A stretch of 64,000 bases of DNA from contig CM070602.1 in assembly GCA_036346395.1 (NCBI GenBank), forward strand, positions 22,391,098 through 22,455,097, in the 5' to 3' direction. Origin of the DNA: Hsuehochloa calcarea. Taxonomy: Eukaryota > Streptophyta > Magnoliopsida > Poales > Poaceae. The notes under the pieces are model-generated. The model was given only the letters and a program-made list of their open reading frames with translations. It was not told the origin of the DNA and made no database searches. Below are positions 11,926 through 21,652 of this stretch, in pieces. The position numbers and the translations under genes are program-made. Within the stretch, counting starts at the first letter, position 1, and each line of letters starts with the position of its first letter.

Positions 11926-13432
11926 GGGCTTCAGGTTCGTGGTGAATAGATTAATAACTTACTTAACCTAAAATTGCTAAAACTTGTTTTAGAACTTGTA
12001 AAATAAACCAAAATTTGATAATGGTTAATTAACTTAAAATTTTGACACACTGGTGCACAGTAGGATGGGAATGGGATGAGTATCGCATTTACGCTTCCGT
12101 TATGTTGTATTGATGATTTATGTTATGAATTGGTTCTGACTACTTATGATTTGATTATGTGATTGCTATGGGTCATGATAGTCGAGAGGTAGAGATTGTG
12201 GTTGTGGCCATAGGCATGGCCAAGTTATATCACCGTTGGTTGTATGATAGTGGTGAAGTGTTTACATCGGGTAACTTAGTTACAGGTGTTGATGTTATGT
12301 TTCTTTAGAAAGGTTGTTGTCTTCCTTGAGTTTGAATTTGATTATTCCTGTTATAGTTGCGGTTGATGAATTTTCTTGGGTTAGTATTTACAATGCAGTT
12401 GATGTATTTTCATTGGTCTTTGTTGGTTATATTAAGTTATTATTTGTTCTCCTGACTGTTGATCTGTTGTTGTTTCTTTTGAACGTCGTTAATTTGCAAG
12501 GTTGATCTTTTCACGAGAGATCTACCTTTCTTGTTGGGAAAAAAATGACTCATTTGTTAGCTTGGTATTTTGGATAACGAAAGTTTTCTTTTTCAAGTCC
12601 TTTAACATGTGGAAGCTTTGACCCAATGTATTTCTTTTGGGTATTTTGAGTATTGAAGTTGAATGCTTCTCTGTTATAAAAGAAAATATTAAAACCCTTT
12701 AGCGATGTCTTGTTGTGGTTAAGTTAAAGGTTGTAATTAAATAAATTAATGGATATGGTATGGGTTATCAAGTTGGGTCTGTAGTGTGGTGTATAATCAA
12801 TCTTAACCAAGAACCTTGGAAGGAAAGTTGATTAACTTGATGGTGTCATGTGGTAGTTCTTGATGAACTATGATTAATAGTATGGCTATACCTAATTGGA
12901 TTAAAAGGAGTTATTAAGAATTGTAGAACATTGATGACTGGTATGATCATTAAAATTATTTAGTTTTGCTAAACTTGTTGGATTAGTTGGTCTCAGTGGA
13001 TTAATCTTACTGTGTGGGAAGGAAAAGTTGGGGAGATGCTAGATTATTACCATAGTGGATATTAGTATTGGAGTTATCTTATCTGTAGATACTAGATGAT
13101 TTTATATTATGGAAGGAGTTTCTAGATAGTTATTTTAACTAGAATAATTAGACGAATTTGGTTGCAGAGTTGTTGAGACTTTTTGATCGATGGAAGGCTA
13201 TGATTTTGGAAGTTTTGTCGGGATTTTGCACCGAAATATGAATATGAGGATTGACAGTTGAACATGTATTTGTGATTGTTCATGTGATTTGAAAAGGAAA
13301 GTAGTTAGCCTCTAGATTTCTTGATGAAGCCAGTTGATAGCAACAGTGGTTGGAGTGCAACAATTGTGTGTTGACGTTTGGTGTTGAGCATCTATAAGAG
13401 TTGAACTGTGGGATTTAATTGGTGGCCTATGC
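11926..13432 (+). other. Non-coding internal region of element A, left part
   Basis: AT-rich, rich in TTGATG and GGTTGT-type text, without a long frame or a recognisable gag/pol motif. It continues at 24790 after the nested element, with TATGC duplicated at the junction. Confidence 0.75.
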
Positions 13433-14009
13433 TGTAGCGTCCCGTTTTTCGGAGTTTTTTTTTGAAAATTTTAAAAGAGAACCATTTGTTTCTATTTGCC
13501 CAAAGCTTAATTTTGAAATTTCAGAAATCCCTTTTCAGTTTAAAATGAGTTAATCAAACCTCAATTAAATTAAAGTTGGTTTAATTGAGTTTTCTTGAAT
13601 TTAAAATCAAAACTTATTATTTTAAGAATTTTCTTGGATTTATTGGATTTTAGAAATTGATTTTCCTTTTTCCCGAAATTAAAAATTAATTTATTTGCAA
13701 AATAAAAAGAAAATTTAAAGTTAAAAGTATTTTTATTAAGTCTAGAATAATTCAAGGAATTTCTGTGAATTTTTCTAGAATTTTTGGAGTCTATTTGCTA
13801 TTTTCTAAATTGCCTTTTTATTTATTTGAATTTCTGAAATCAAAAATGAATTTAAAATCTCTTTTCTGTGCGTGGGCCGAAACCCTAGCCGGCCCACCAC
13901 TGTTTCCGCCTCCGGCCCATTTCCGCGGCCCGCTCCCGCGCCTCCCCTTCACCTCAGTCGTTGGATCTTCATCGGACGTCTCTCGCCTTCGCCGCGTCGC
14001 CCTTGCTCT

Positions 14010-14259
14010 TGGCCGTTGGATCAAGATCCGGCCGCATCCGTTCGCCCGCGCCCCCTTTTCTTCGCGACCGTCCGATCGCCATCGCACGGCTCGCATCGCC
14101 CGCGCCCCTTCCTCTTCTCACCGTCCGATCAAAATCGGACGGCGCCCGCTTCGTCTCCCTCGCCGCGCCTCTTCTCCTCCCCACCGTCCGATCAAAATCG
14201 GACGGCTCTCCGTTCGCCGCGCCTCCCTCGCTCCCCACCGTCCGATCGAAATCGGACGG
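14010..14259 (+). repeat. Array of five palindromic units in U3 of the Tekay-type LTR
   Basis: Three near-perfect copies at 14121-14142, 14184-14205 and 14238-14259 have arms CCGTCCGAT and ATCGGACGG around CAAA or CGAA. Two weaker ones are at 14010-14030 and 14068-14090. Spacing is 54-63 bp, with C-rich spacers. The array sits 190-440 bp upstream of the TATA box, like an enhancer. The other LTR has it at 22340-22468, where the third copy is shortened. Confidence 0.85.
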
Positions 14260-14446
14260 CTCCCGCTCATCGTCTCCGCGCGCTCGCCCGCGAATCCCGC
14301 CGCCCGCGAATCCGCGCCGCGAATCCGCGCGCGCGAATCTGCGCTGTCCGTCGCCTCTCCGCGCCTCGCGCGCGTCCGCTGCCGTGCCTCCCATCCCGCC
14401 TCCTCCGCGTCGCCACGCCGCGCCTATCCCGCCGCCCGTGGCCTCG

Positions 14447-14454
14447 CTATAAAG
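14447..14454 (+). promoter_or_regulatory. TATA box of the Tekay-type 5' LTR
   Basis: CTATAAAG follows the GC-rich palindrome array and precedes CCGCTGCTCGTCTCC, a start-site-like pyrimidine context. The copy in the 3' LTR is at 22662-22669. Confidence 0.7.
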
Positions 14455-14616
14455 CCGCTGCTCGTCTCCGCGTTCTCTTCTCTCTCCTCCTCTCTCTCTC
14501 TGCTCCTCGCCGCCGCTCCTCCGTCTTCTTCCCGCCTCCGCCGCCTCCGCGCCGCCTCCGGCGTGCCGCCGCTTCCCGTTACCGCCACCGTCTTCCTCAA
14601 CTCCGGCCACCGCCCT

Positions 14617-14620
<4 letters not shown>

Positions 14621-14650
<30 letters not shown>
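14621..14650 (+). repeat. (TC)15 microsatellite in the LTR leader
   Basis: Fifteen TC units; the other LTR has about 14 at 22843-22870. It lies downstream of TATA and just before G-box-like sequence (CCCACGTGGC, repeated). Confidence 0.9.
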
Positions 14651-14651
<1 letters not shown>

Positions 14652-15071
14652 ACCTGTGGGCTGAGCCCACGTGGCCACCCACGTGGCGCCACGTCGGCGC
14701 CGCGTCAGCGGTTTTGCCCGCGTGGCTGCCACGTAGCGCGCACGTGTACGCTTGCGCAACCGCTGACGTCAAAGTCTGATTTTTCAGTTGAAAAATAATT
14801 CCGAAAATCCAAAAAAAAATCCAATTCTATCATTTTATGTGATTTTGAAACTTCTTTTGACTATAACTTTCACATCCGAACTCCGATTTGGGTGATCCAA
14901 ATTTCTAAATTCATATAAATTCATCCTCTTTCATTTGGTACTAGTTTTGTAATTTTTGGAGTTTATTTGGTGCTGTTTTATTTATTGTTGCTTTTCTCGC
15001 ACGTGTAGATTTCGGCGTTTCGGAAGATTTCTTCAACCCGACGACCGAAGAACCTCTTCTCGTCAACGAAG

Positions 15072-16202
15072 GCAAGTCGTAGGCCTTTGACCATGTTGAA
15101 CCCATTTTACAAATGTATATTGCTTTAAATTAACATGCATGGCTAGTTTTATTAAAAATGGTTTTGGGAGTAGATAATTACCAAATTGCCATTATGCCTC
15201 CTTGATAAATTGAAAATGAAATGTCTCCTTGAATGACATATATCCTTGGATACCATAGGATGGTTATTGCTAGTTGGACATAATTGTATTACCAACTTGG
15301 GTGCGTATTATTGCTTAGACATGCTCTAGTTACCCGCGAGACTTTCGAGCACATGTTCAATGATTATTGAAATTTGACTAATGGAACTATGGAACAGTGG
15401 TGTGAGGCCACTTTTATTAAAAGATGTTGTGCCATGGCAGGGATTGCCACTTGGTTGGGAATGAACAAAAATGTTTTATGCTCGGGCTTGAGGTAGGAAG
15501 CTAGAGTGGGTGCGTAATGCACATTGGGTTGTGGTAGACTTGTCTGAGCAGCCAACTAAGGACTTAACTTTGCAAGTCATTGATCTGGGTCACCTCGTGC
15601 AACCATAAGTCCGGTATGGGACGGACCTGACCAATTAATTAGGAAAGTTTTGAGTCGATTCATTGTGGTACGCTCTTGGCGCAAGAGGGGTGTGATGGCG
15701 AAACCTTAGCGCGTAACCGAGGCAAAATGGAACTTTGTAAAGCCTTGTCACGTGCTCTAGACTACTCACCAAAGGAAGTGGCGGTGGTATCGACGGATGC
15801 CAAACAAACTAGAGAATTCGTGTCTTGTGGGTAAAGTCGTACAACCTCTGCAGTGTTAAAAATCTATTCAATAGCCGTGTCCCGATTACGGACATGCCCA
15901 GTGATTTCGCGCAAGGGTAGTATTTTTCAAAATTGGTGTGGTTCGTTGGAAACGCTTGTTTGAATGGTTGGGAAGTGAACGGATGTTCACCGCTTGATTC
16001 AAAAGAACTTGGTTATCTATGTAGTATTCTTTTACAATCTCGCTTGCCATCTAATTATTGTATTTACTGTTAAACTTGCTTTCTGCAAATTAACCATAAA
16101 GCCATCCTTGTTTAAGCCTGGCATGAATACTATGTGCATACATTTCTCTACGACTTGCTGAGTACTTTATGTACTCACGGCTTTATGCCCTTTGTTGATC
16201 AG
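15072..16202 (+). other. Predicted leader intron in the Tekay-type 5' LTR
   Basis: Donor ACGAAG/GCAAGTCG at 15071/15072; stem-loop TGAGTAC-TTTAT-GTACTCA at 16159-16177; acceptor TTTGTTGATCAG at 16202. The candidate branch site CTCAC is 25 nt before the AG. From acceptor to LTR end is 361 bp, as in element A and LTR F. In the other LTR the acceptor reads GATCGG, another CAG-site difference that may be an error. Confidence 0.5.
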
Positions 16203-16568
16203 TCCCAGCAGAAGAACCAGGAAATGTTGAGTACTATGAAGAAGGCTACTTTGAAGACTTTGCGAACTAGGTCGCGTCCTCCACTCGATTGCCTGTGGGC
16301 ATGTCGATTGGGCTCCACGTATTTTGAGATTTCCGCTGCCAGATACTCTGTTGTTGCTAAGCCCTGTGAGGCGACTTTTGTAAGAACCTTGACCATAAGG
16401 TCTTTGCTGTTTAAATTAATATTACTTTGTCTGCTTCATTAGTTCGTCGTTGAATGGTTATGAATGCATCATTGTTGCAACTGTGCAAGCTAGTTACTGA
16501 TCATGGGACTAGCTTGGTATGCACAGAGGGTCTCGGGGTTGTGTGACACCCGGGGCGCCGACAAGAGA

Positions 16569-16580
16569 TGGTATCAGAGC
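16569..16580 (+). other. Primer-binding site of the Tekay-type element
   Basis: TGGTATCAGAGC, a perfect 12-base match to the plant initiator tRNA-Met 3' end, five bases after the LTR. Confidence 0.93.
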
Positions 16581-17160
16581 CATATTGACTGTAGGACGTA
16601 GCCTTTAGTTAGATTGGTCGTCTTAGTCAAAAATTCAAAATATATTTTCTAAATCAAACCAAGCAATTAACTTGACTAGATATTCTTCTCTCATCTTATT
16701 CTGTTCTTTCTTACCTTGTTCTATTCTTTTCTTATCGTCTTACCCTCTTATATCATTCTTGAGTTCTTTTATCTTATCTTTTACGAACTTGGTTTTCAAA
16801 TTTAAATTTGACTCCTCATCTCTGGATTATCCCTAGGATCGAGCCCTTCAAGATCAAGCAACTAAGCTGTGGAAGCTCAAGTTCCGCCGTGTGTTCCAGC
16901 TGACCCTCCGTAAAGATTAGATGGTTAGTTGCCTCCCTAGTTTTAGATTCGTTTAGTCTGCGTAATAGTGCTTTTGTGCTTAAGTGTCCCTTTTGGTTTG
17001 CTTCTTGATAGCTTTCCGGCTATCCGTTCGTTGGGTAAAACCAATTTTGTCCGCATTAGGTTGATCCATCTATCTCCTTGTTCCTCGCTCATCTCCGTGC
17101 TTTCCTCGCATCTAAATTGCTTTCTTCCTCTCGTCTATTAAACCCGTGAAGCTTTGTCGC

Positions 17161-18342
17161 AGATGGTTCGCACCGCAACTCCGCAAGCCGGATGAGACTC
17201 AAGCGCCAATGCCCCGCCTTCCCGTGCCGCCGAGCAGATCCGGTTTGAGTCGGTTCATGGCAGCCAGACGGTGATGAGCTCTTTGATGCGAATATGACTC
17301 GATGATGAATCGCCAGAACTGCACCGCTCCGCCCTTCTCGCAATGATGAATCGTAATAGATCAAGCACCGCCACGCCCACGCCGCTCCACCCCGCTTTTC
17401 CTCGACCCAGTGGCGAGTTTCTAAGGACCCATCCGCCCACTTTCTCTAGCTCCTCGAGCCATTGGACGCATGACCGGTTACGCCCATGGAAAGAAGCTCG
17501 CTATCACCGCTGTGATGATCGCGAGAAGGTTCTCAGATGCCACTCACCGGCTTGAAGGTACCGCAGAATGGTGGGAGAACTATTGTGCCGCCATGGAAAC
17601 CCCGAGAGTATCACTTGGGCCGAGTTTTGAGAGCTTTCCGCCACTCCCATATCCCCGATGGAAAGGTGGAAATGAAGAAGAATGAGTTCCGTGAGTGCGC
17701 AGCAAGGCAACACGTCGCTGAGTGAATATCTTAACAGATTCACTCGGTTGTCCCGTTATGCCCCGTGAGGACGCTGCCACGATGATGCCCGCCAAGCGCT
17801 TCAAGAGAGGACTCAACCCCAGCTTGAAGGTGCAAGTCATTGGGAATGATTATGCATATTTCCAAAGACTGTGAACAAGGCCATGCTCATCGAGGAATCC
17901 CGCCGTGAACTTGAAGAATCCGCAAGAGAAAGATGATGCGAAGATGGTGCCCATCGGTCTCACTCCCGAGAGCCGAATGAATGTGCCGCCTCCCGCCCGT
18001 GTTGCTCCACTGTCACATTGAGCCCTCAGAGCAAAGACTCGCCCAGCTAGCCCAAAGACTGCAGCTTCAACGGCTCCAAAGAACCAAAGAGCCAAGGAAT
18101 GGCAACCCCGCAATGGGGATCACTCGCTTTAAGTGCCATCACCGGGCACTTCGCCATGACGCCGCAGAGGCAAGGCCCTTCTCCGGTTCGTTTCAACATG
18201 GGAGCCACTCCGACCGGGACCCCACTCCGAGTCGCACGTGGAGCCCTCGGACTCCAACCGCACTACCAAGTCTCCTCGGCCTTTTGGAAGAGGTCGTGTG
18301 AACCACACCACTGTGGAGGAAGCCTGACAGACCTGACGCCGT
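17161..18342 (+). pseudogene. gag of the Tekay-type element, many frameshifts
   Basis: Pieces in all three frames make up a plant chromovirus gag. PPTFSSSS (17431-17460) opens the capsid region; LEGTAEWWENYCAAMETP (17550-17610) is its hallmark Trp-Trp segment; a PDGKVEMKKNEFRE stretch (17655-17695), then a SEYLNRFTRLSRYAP-like stretch and KGLNPSLKVQV follow to about 17840. The zinc knuckle is expected near 18125-18175, but the Cys codons are gone, each beside a small deletion at CTGC or CGG. Stops and shifts are too many for a functional protein. They sit mostly at C-rich CNG sites, so the real gene may be more intact than the text. Confidence 0.8.
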
Positions 18343-18895
18343 GGCCGGGTAAGTTCCTTGTCAATTCAAAGACTCGCCACTGCTTTGTTTGATTCGAGCT
18401 TCGCATTCGCTTTGTTTCTGAGTTTTGCCAAAGGCACCAGTTGGAAGTTTTGCCTCTTAAAAGTGTTTTGTTGGTTCAATCTCCCGGTTCGGAATTGAGT
18501 ACGAACCAAGGTTGCCCTAAGGTTAAAGTGACCATAGAAGGGGTAGAATTCCTTGCTAATCTCATCATCATAGACACCAAGTCTCTTGATGTGATTTTGG
18601 GAATGGATTGGCTTGCCAATCACCAAGCCCTCTTGGATTGTGGTGGTAGAAGCATCACTTTGGTCAGTCCGGATGGAACCAAGGTAAAGTTTGAAGCCTC
18701 CCCAGAGAAGCTAGCTGGATCTTTAGTCTGCAGTGCCAGTGTTGTGTCTTTGGAAGAAGTGCCAGTAGTCAGAGAGTTTTCAGATGTCTTTCCTGATGAT
18801 CTACCTGGAATGCCACCAGACCGAGACTTGGAGTTTGTCATCAATCTTGTTCCAGGAACTGCACCTATCTTCAAGAGACCCTCTGATTGCTCACA
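18343..18895 (+). pseudogene. Protease and protease-RT linker of the Tekay-type element
   Basis: The first part (18343-18480) gives frameshifted pieces of the retropepsin start: TALFDSSF, where the catalytic Asp sits, and SFAKG. The frame at 18441-18895 then holds VKVTIEGVEFLANLIIID, the typical LGMDWLANHQALLDC end of plant gypsy proteases, and the linker EFSDVFPDDLPGMPPDRD. The latter is conserved just before RT. A frameshift at about 18885 moves into the RT frame. Confidence 0.82.
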
Positions 18896-19593
18896 ATGAT
18901 TTGGTTGAGCTGAAGAAGCAAATTGAAGAAATGCAAGAGAAAGGTTTTGTCCGACCAAGTTCTTCACCTTGGGGAGCCCCAGTGATCTTTGTTGCAAAGA
19001 AGGATGGCACCCAACGGATGTGTGTGGATTACCGAGCCCTCAATGAGGTCACCATCAAGAACAAGTACCCTCTGCCCAGGATCGATGATTTGTTTGACCA
19101 GTTGAAAGGAGCCGGAGTGTTCTCCAAGATAGACTTGAGGTCAGGATACCACCAGCTGAAGATTCGTCCAGAAGATATCCCCAAGACAGCTTTCTCAACC
19201 CGGTATGGACTGTATGAGTTCACGGTCATGTCATTTGGATTGACCAATGCCCCTGCTTACTTTATGAACTTGATGAATAAGGTGTTCATGGAGTATTTGG
19301 ACAAGTTCGTCATTGTCTTCATTGACGATATTTTGGTGTATTCCAAGAGTGAAGAAGAGCATGAAGAGCACCTCCGTTTGGTCCTGAATAAGCTTAGAGA
19401 TCATCAACTCTATGCTAAATTCAGCAAGTGTGAGTTTTGGATGAAAGAAGTTACTTTCTTGGGTCATGTCATGTCCGCAGAAGGAGTATCTGTTAACCCC
19501 AGCAAGGTTAAGGATGTGCTTAATTGGGAGTCACCCAAGTCGATGCCTCAGTCGAAGTTTTCTGAATGGCGGGATACTACCGTCGATTCATAG
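18890..19593 (+). pseudogene. Reverse transcriptase of the Tekay-type element (domain intact)
   Basis: A single frame holds the complete RT core: EEMQEKGFVRPSSSPWGAP, VAKKDGTQRMCVDYRALNE, NKYPLPRIDDLFDQLKGA, KIDLRSGYHQLKIRPEDI, VMSFGLTNAPAYF and the active site VFIDDILVYSK with both catalytic aspartates. It closes with KCEFWMKEVTFLGHVMSAEG. The frame is lost near 19555, where the connection domain should read on. The RT is the best preserved coding region in the window and fixes the lineage as Tekay/Del. An open Met at 18784 is not a real start; the protein is part of a polyprotein. Confidence 0.92.
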
Positions 19594-20110
19594 AAGGATT
19601 CTCCAAGATAGCAAGACCCTCACTCATCTGTTGAAGAAAGAAAAGAAATTTGCTTGGACAACAGATTGTGAGCAAAGTTTTCAAGAGTTGAAGAAGCGTC
19701 TGACAACAGACTCGGTGTTGATTTTGCGGATGTCCTAAGGATTTTGAGATTTTCGTGATGCATCCGGCAAGGACTTGGTTGTGTCTGATGCAAGAAAGGA
19801 AGGTAGTAGCCTATGCTTCCGTCAATTGAGGCCTCATGAAGTGAATTACCCCACTCATGACTTGGAGTTAGTCAGTAGTGCATGCTTTAAAGATATGGCG
19901 TCATTACCTTATTGGTAATCACTGTGAAGTCTATACTGGACCATAAGAGCTTGAAGTACATTTTCACTCAGGCTGATCTTAATATGAGGCAAAGAAGGTG
20001 GTTAAAGTTAATCAAGGATTATGATATTGGAATCCATTACCACCCAGGCAAAGCTAATGTTGTGGCAGATGCCTTGAGCAGAAAAGTCTACTGCAATACC
20101 CTGACGATCA
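19594..20110 (+). pseudogene. RNase H of the Tekay-type element
   Basis: Frames in sequence give YYRRFI and FSKIARPLT (shifted), KFAWTTDCEQSFQELKKRL, then a broken DASG region near 19755. After it come HSLKYIFTQADLNMRQRRW and HYHPGKANVVADALSRK, the universal end of gypsy RNase H. At least three shifts interrupt it, so several active-site residues cannot be checked in one frame. Confidence 0.82.
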
Positions 20111-21140
20111 AGGAAAATCAGCCAGCCCTTCATGAAGAGTTCCTGAAGCTCAAGTTAGAGTTGGTTGAAGAAGGTTATCTAGCTGCCCTAGAAGTTCAAC
20201 CCACTTTGCGGAATCAGATCAAGGAAGCTCAAGTTGAAGATGCCAATATTAAGGAAATCAAGAGCAACATGAAGAAGGGTAAAGCCCTGAGATTTTCAGA
20301 AGATGAGCAAGGCACCATTTGGTTTGACAAGCGAATTTGTGTTCCAGATCAGAAAGAGCTTAAGCAGCTGATACTCAAGGAAGCCCATGAAACTTTGTAC
20401 TCCATTCATCCTGGAAGCACAAAGATGTACCAAGATCTTAAAGAAATGTATTAGTGGCCTAGCATGAAGCGTGAGATTGCCGAGTATGTAGCTCGAGTGT
20501 GATGTCTGTCAATGAGTAAAAGCCGAGCATCAAAGACTCTTGGACTCTCGCAACCCTTGAAAGTGCCCGAATGGAAGTGGAAGAAATTGGCATGGATTTT
20601 ATCACCGGTTTGCCAAGGACAAGGTCGATATGATTCTATCCGGTAATTGTGGATCGTCTAACCAAGGTTGCTCACTTTCTCCCGCTTAAGACTACTTACT
20701 CGTGATAGATCGCGAAATTGTACATGGCAAAGATAGTGTGCCGGCATGGAGTGCCAAGAAGATCGTGTCGATCGAGGATCCCGATTCACCTCAAGATTTT
20801 GGCGAAGTTGCATGTTGTTTTGGGTACTAATCTAAATTTCAAGATGACTTATCATCCCAGACGGATGGATGCATGTAAAGAGTAAATCAAATCCTAGAAG
20901 ATATGTTAAGGGCTTGTGCCTTAGCAAATCGACAGATTGGGATCAAATGCTACCTTATGCGAGTTTTCTTACAACAACGATTACAATCAAGCCTCCAGAT
21001 GTCTCCATTTGAAGCTCTTTATGGAAGAAAATGCGAAACACCGTTGTATTGGAATGAAGTAGGCGAAAGACAAGTGTTTGGGCTGATATTTTGGAAAAAG
21101 CAAGAGCAAGTTCGATCAATCGAGAAAGGTCGAAACAAAG
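20111..21140 (+). pseudogene. Integrase of the Tekay-type element, disrupted core
   Basis: A good frame to 20454 carries a coiled linker and the zinc-finger histidines in EAHETLYSIHPGSTKMYQDL. A stop TAG replaces a Trp codon (MYXWPSMKREIAEYV) and the CxxC half is garbled. The core from about 20560 reads GMDFITGLPR, VDRLTKVAHFLP and GTNLNF in shifting frames. The DD35E region near 20765-20900 is heavily altered (a GATGGATGCATG stretch stands where TDGQTER is coded in this family). SPFEALYGRKCETPLYWNEVGE (21003-21066) ends the core. Confidence 0.82.
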
Positions 21141-21640
21141 ATGACTGTGCAGAAGAGTTATGCTGATAACCGTCGCCGAGATCTAGCTTTTGCACCTGGT
21201 GATCATGTGTACCTGAAGGTATCGCCTCTCAAAGGGATGCGTCGTTTCAGAGTAAGTGGAAAGCTTGCACCAAGGTACATCGGACCTTTCCCAGTTCTAG
21301 CCCGAAGAGGAGAAGTCGCTACGGCTGGAGCTCCGCCTCGGTATCGGATGTGCATAATGTCTTCCACGTGTCACAGCTGAAGAAGTGTTTGCGTGTGCCC
21401 GAAGAGCAGATGCCAATGGAAGCAATTGCCCTGCAAGAAGACCTCACCTACAAGGAGCATCCCATCAAGATCTTGGAAGTAGCAGAACGAGTGACAAGAA
21501 GCAAGATCATCCGCTTCGCAAGGTCCATGGAGCAACCACACCAAGAAGAAGCCACTTGGGAACGAGAAGATGACTTGAAGGCTGAGTTTCCCCACCTATT
21601 CTCTAGTCAGCCTGAATCTCGGGGTCGAGATTCCCTTTAA
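21141..21640 (+). pseudogene. Integrase C-terminus and chromodomain of the Tekay-type element
   Basis: The first frame gives SYADNRRRDLAFAPGDHVYLKVSP, then GKLAPRYIGPFPVL, the GPF/Y module of chromoviruses. After a shift at about 21350 the frame reads NVFHVSQLKKCLRVPEE and EHPIKILEVAERVTRSKI, then EEATWEREDDLKAEFPHLF, a chromodomain that has lost part of its second strand. The polyprotein ends SRGRDSL at 21640 in the purine-rich tract. Chromodomains of this group are thought to bind methylated histone H3 and guide integration into heterochromatin, in keeping with the location inside another element. Confidence 0.88.
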
Positions 21641-21650
21641 GAGGGGTAGG
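21639..21650 (+). other. Polypurine tract of the Tekay-type element
   Basis: AAGAGGGGTAGG, two bases before the 3' LTR start TGTAGCG, overlapping the pol stop codon. Confidence 0.85.
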
Positions 21651-21652
21651 TT

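Larger units (their letters stand above)
13433..16563 (+). repeat. 5' LTR of the Tekay-type element (3131 bp)
   Basis: Starts TGTAGCGTCCCG and ends GGGGCGCCGACA. Contents in order: AT-rich U3 (to 13865); five palindrome units (14010-14260); TATA box 14447-14454; a (TC)15 run at 14621-14650; a cluster of ACGTG cores (14668-14770); an AT-rich stretch; AAG/GCAAGT at 15071; TATTC(G)AATA near 15866; stem-loop 16159-16177; pyrimidine-AG at 16202. The GC-rich frames of up to 308 codons at 13765-14798 are Arg/Ser/Pro-rich, overlap on both strands and are not credible proteins. Confidence 0.93.

Noticed and set aside
14121..14259. CRISPR-like array
   Set aside because: Only three good repeats with degenerate, C-rich spacers in a plant LTR promoter; no cas genes and an obvious eukaryotic context.
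13765..14798. Open frames of 163-308 codons on both strands in the Tekay LTR (and 21983-22957)
   Set aside because: GC-rich, Arg/Ser/Pro-rich, overlapping in several frames and both strands, no domain, and placed across U3 and leader.
16134..16442. LTR-encoded 102-codon protein in the Tekay LTR
   Set aside because: The frame starts within the predicted intron, and the equivalent frames in E and F differ or contain stops, so coding is not supported.
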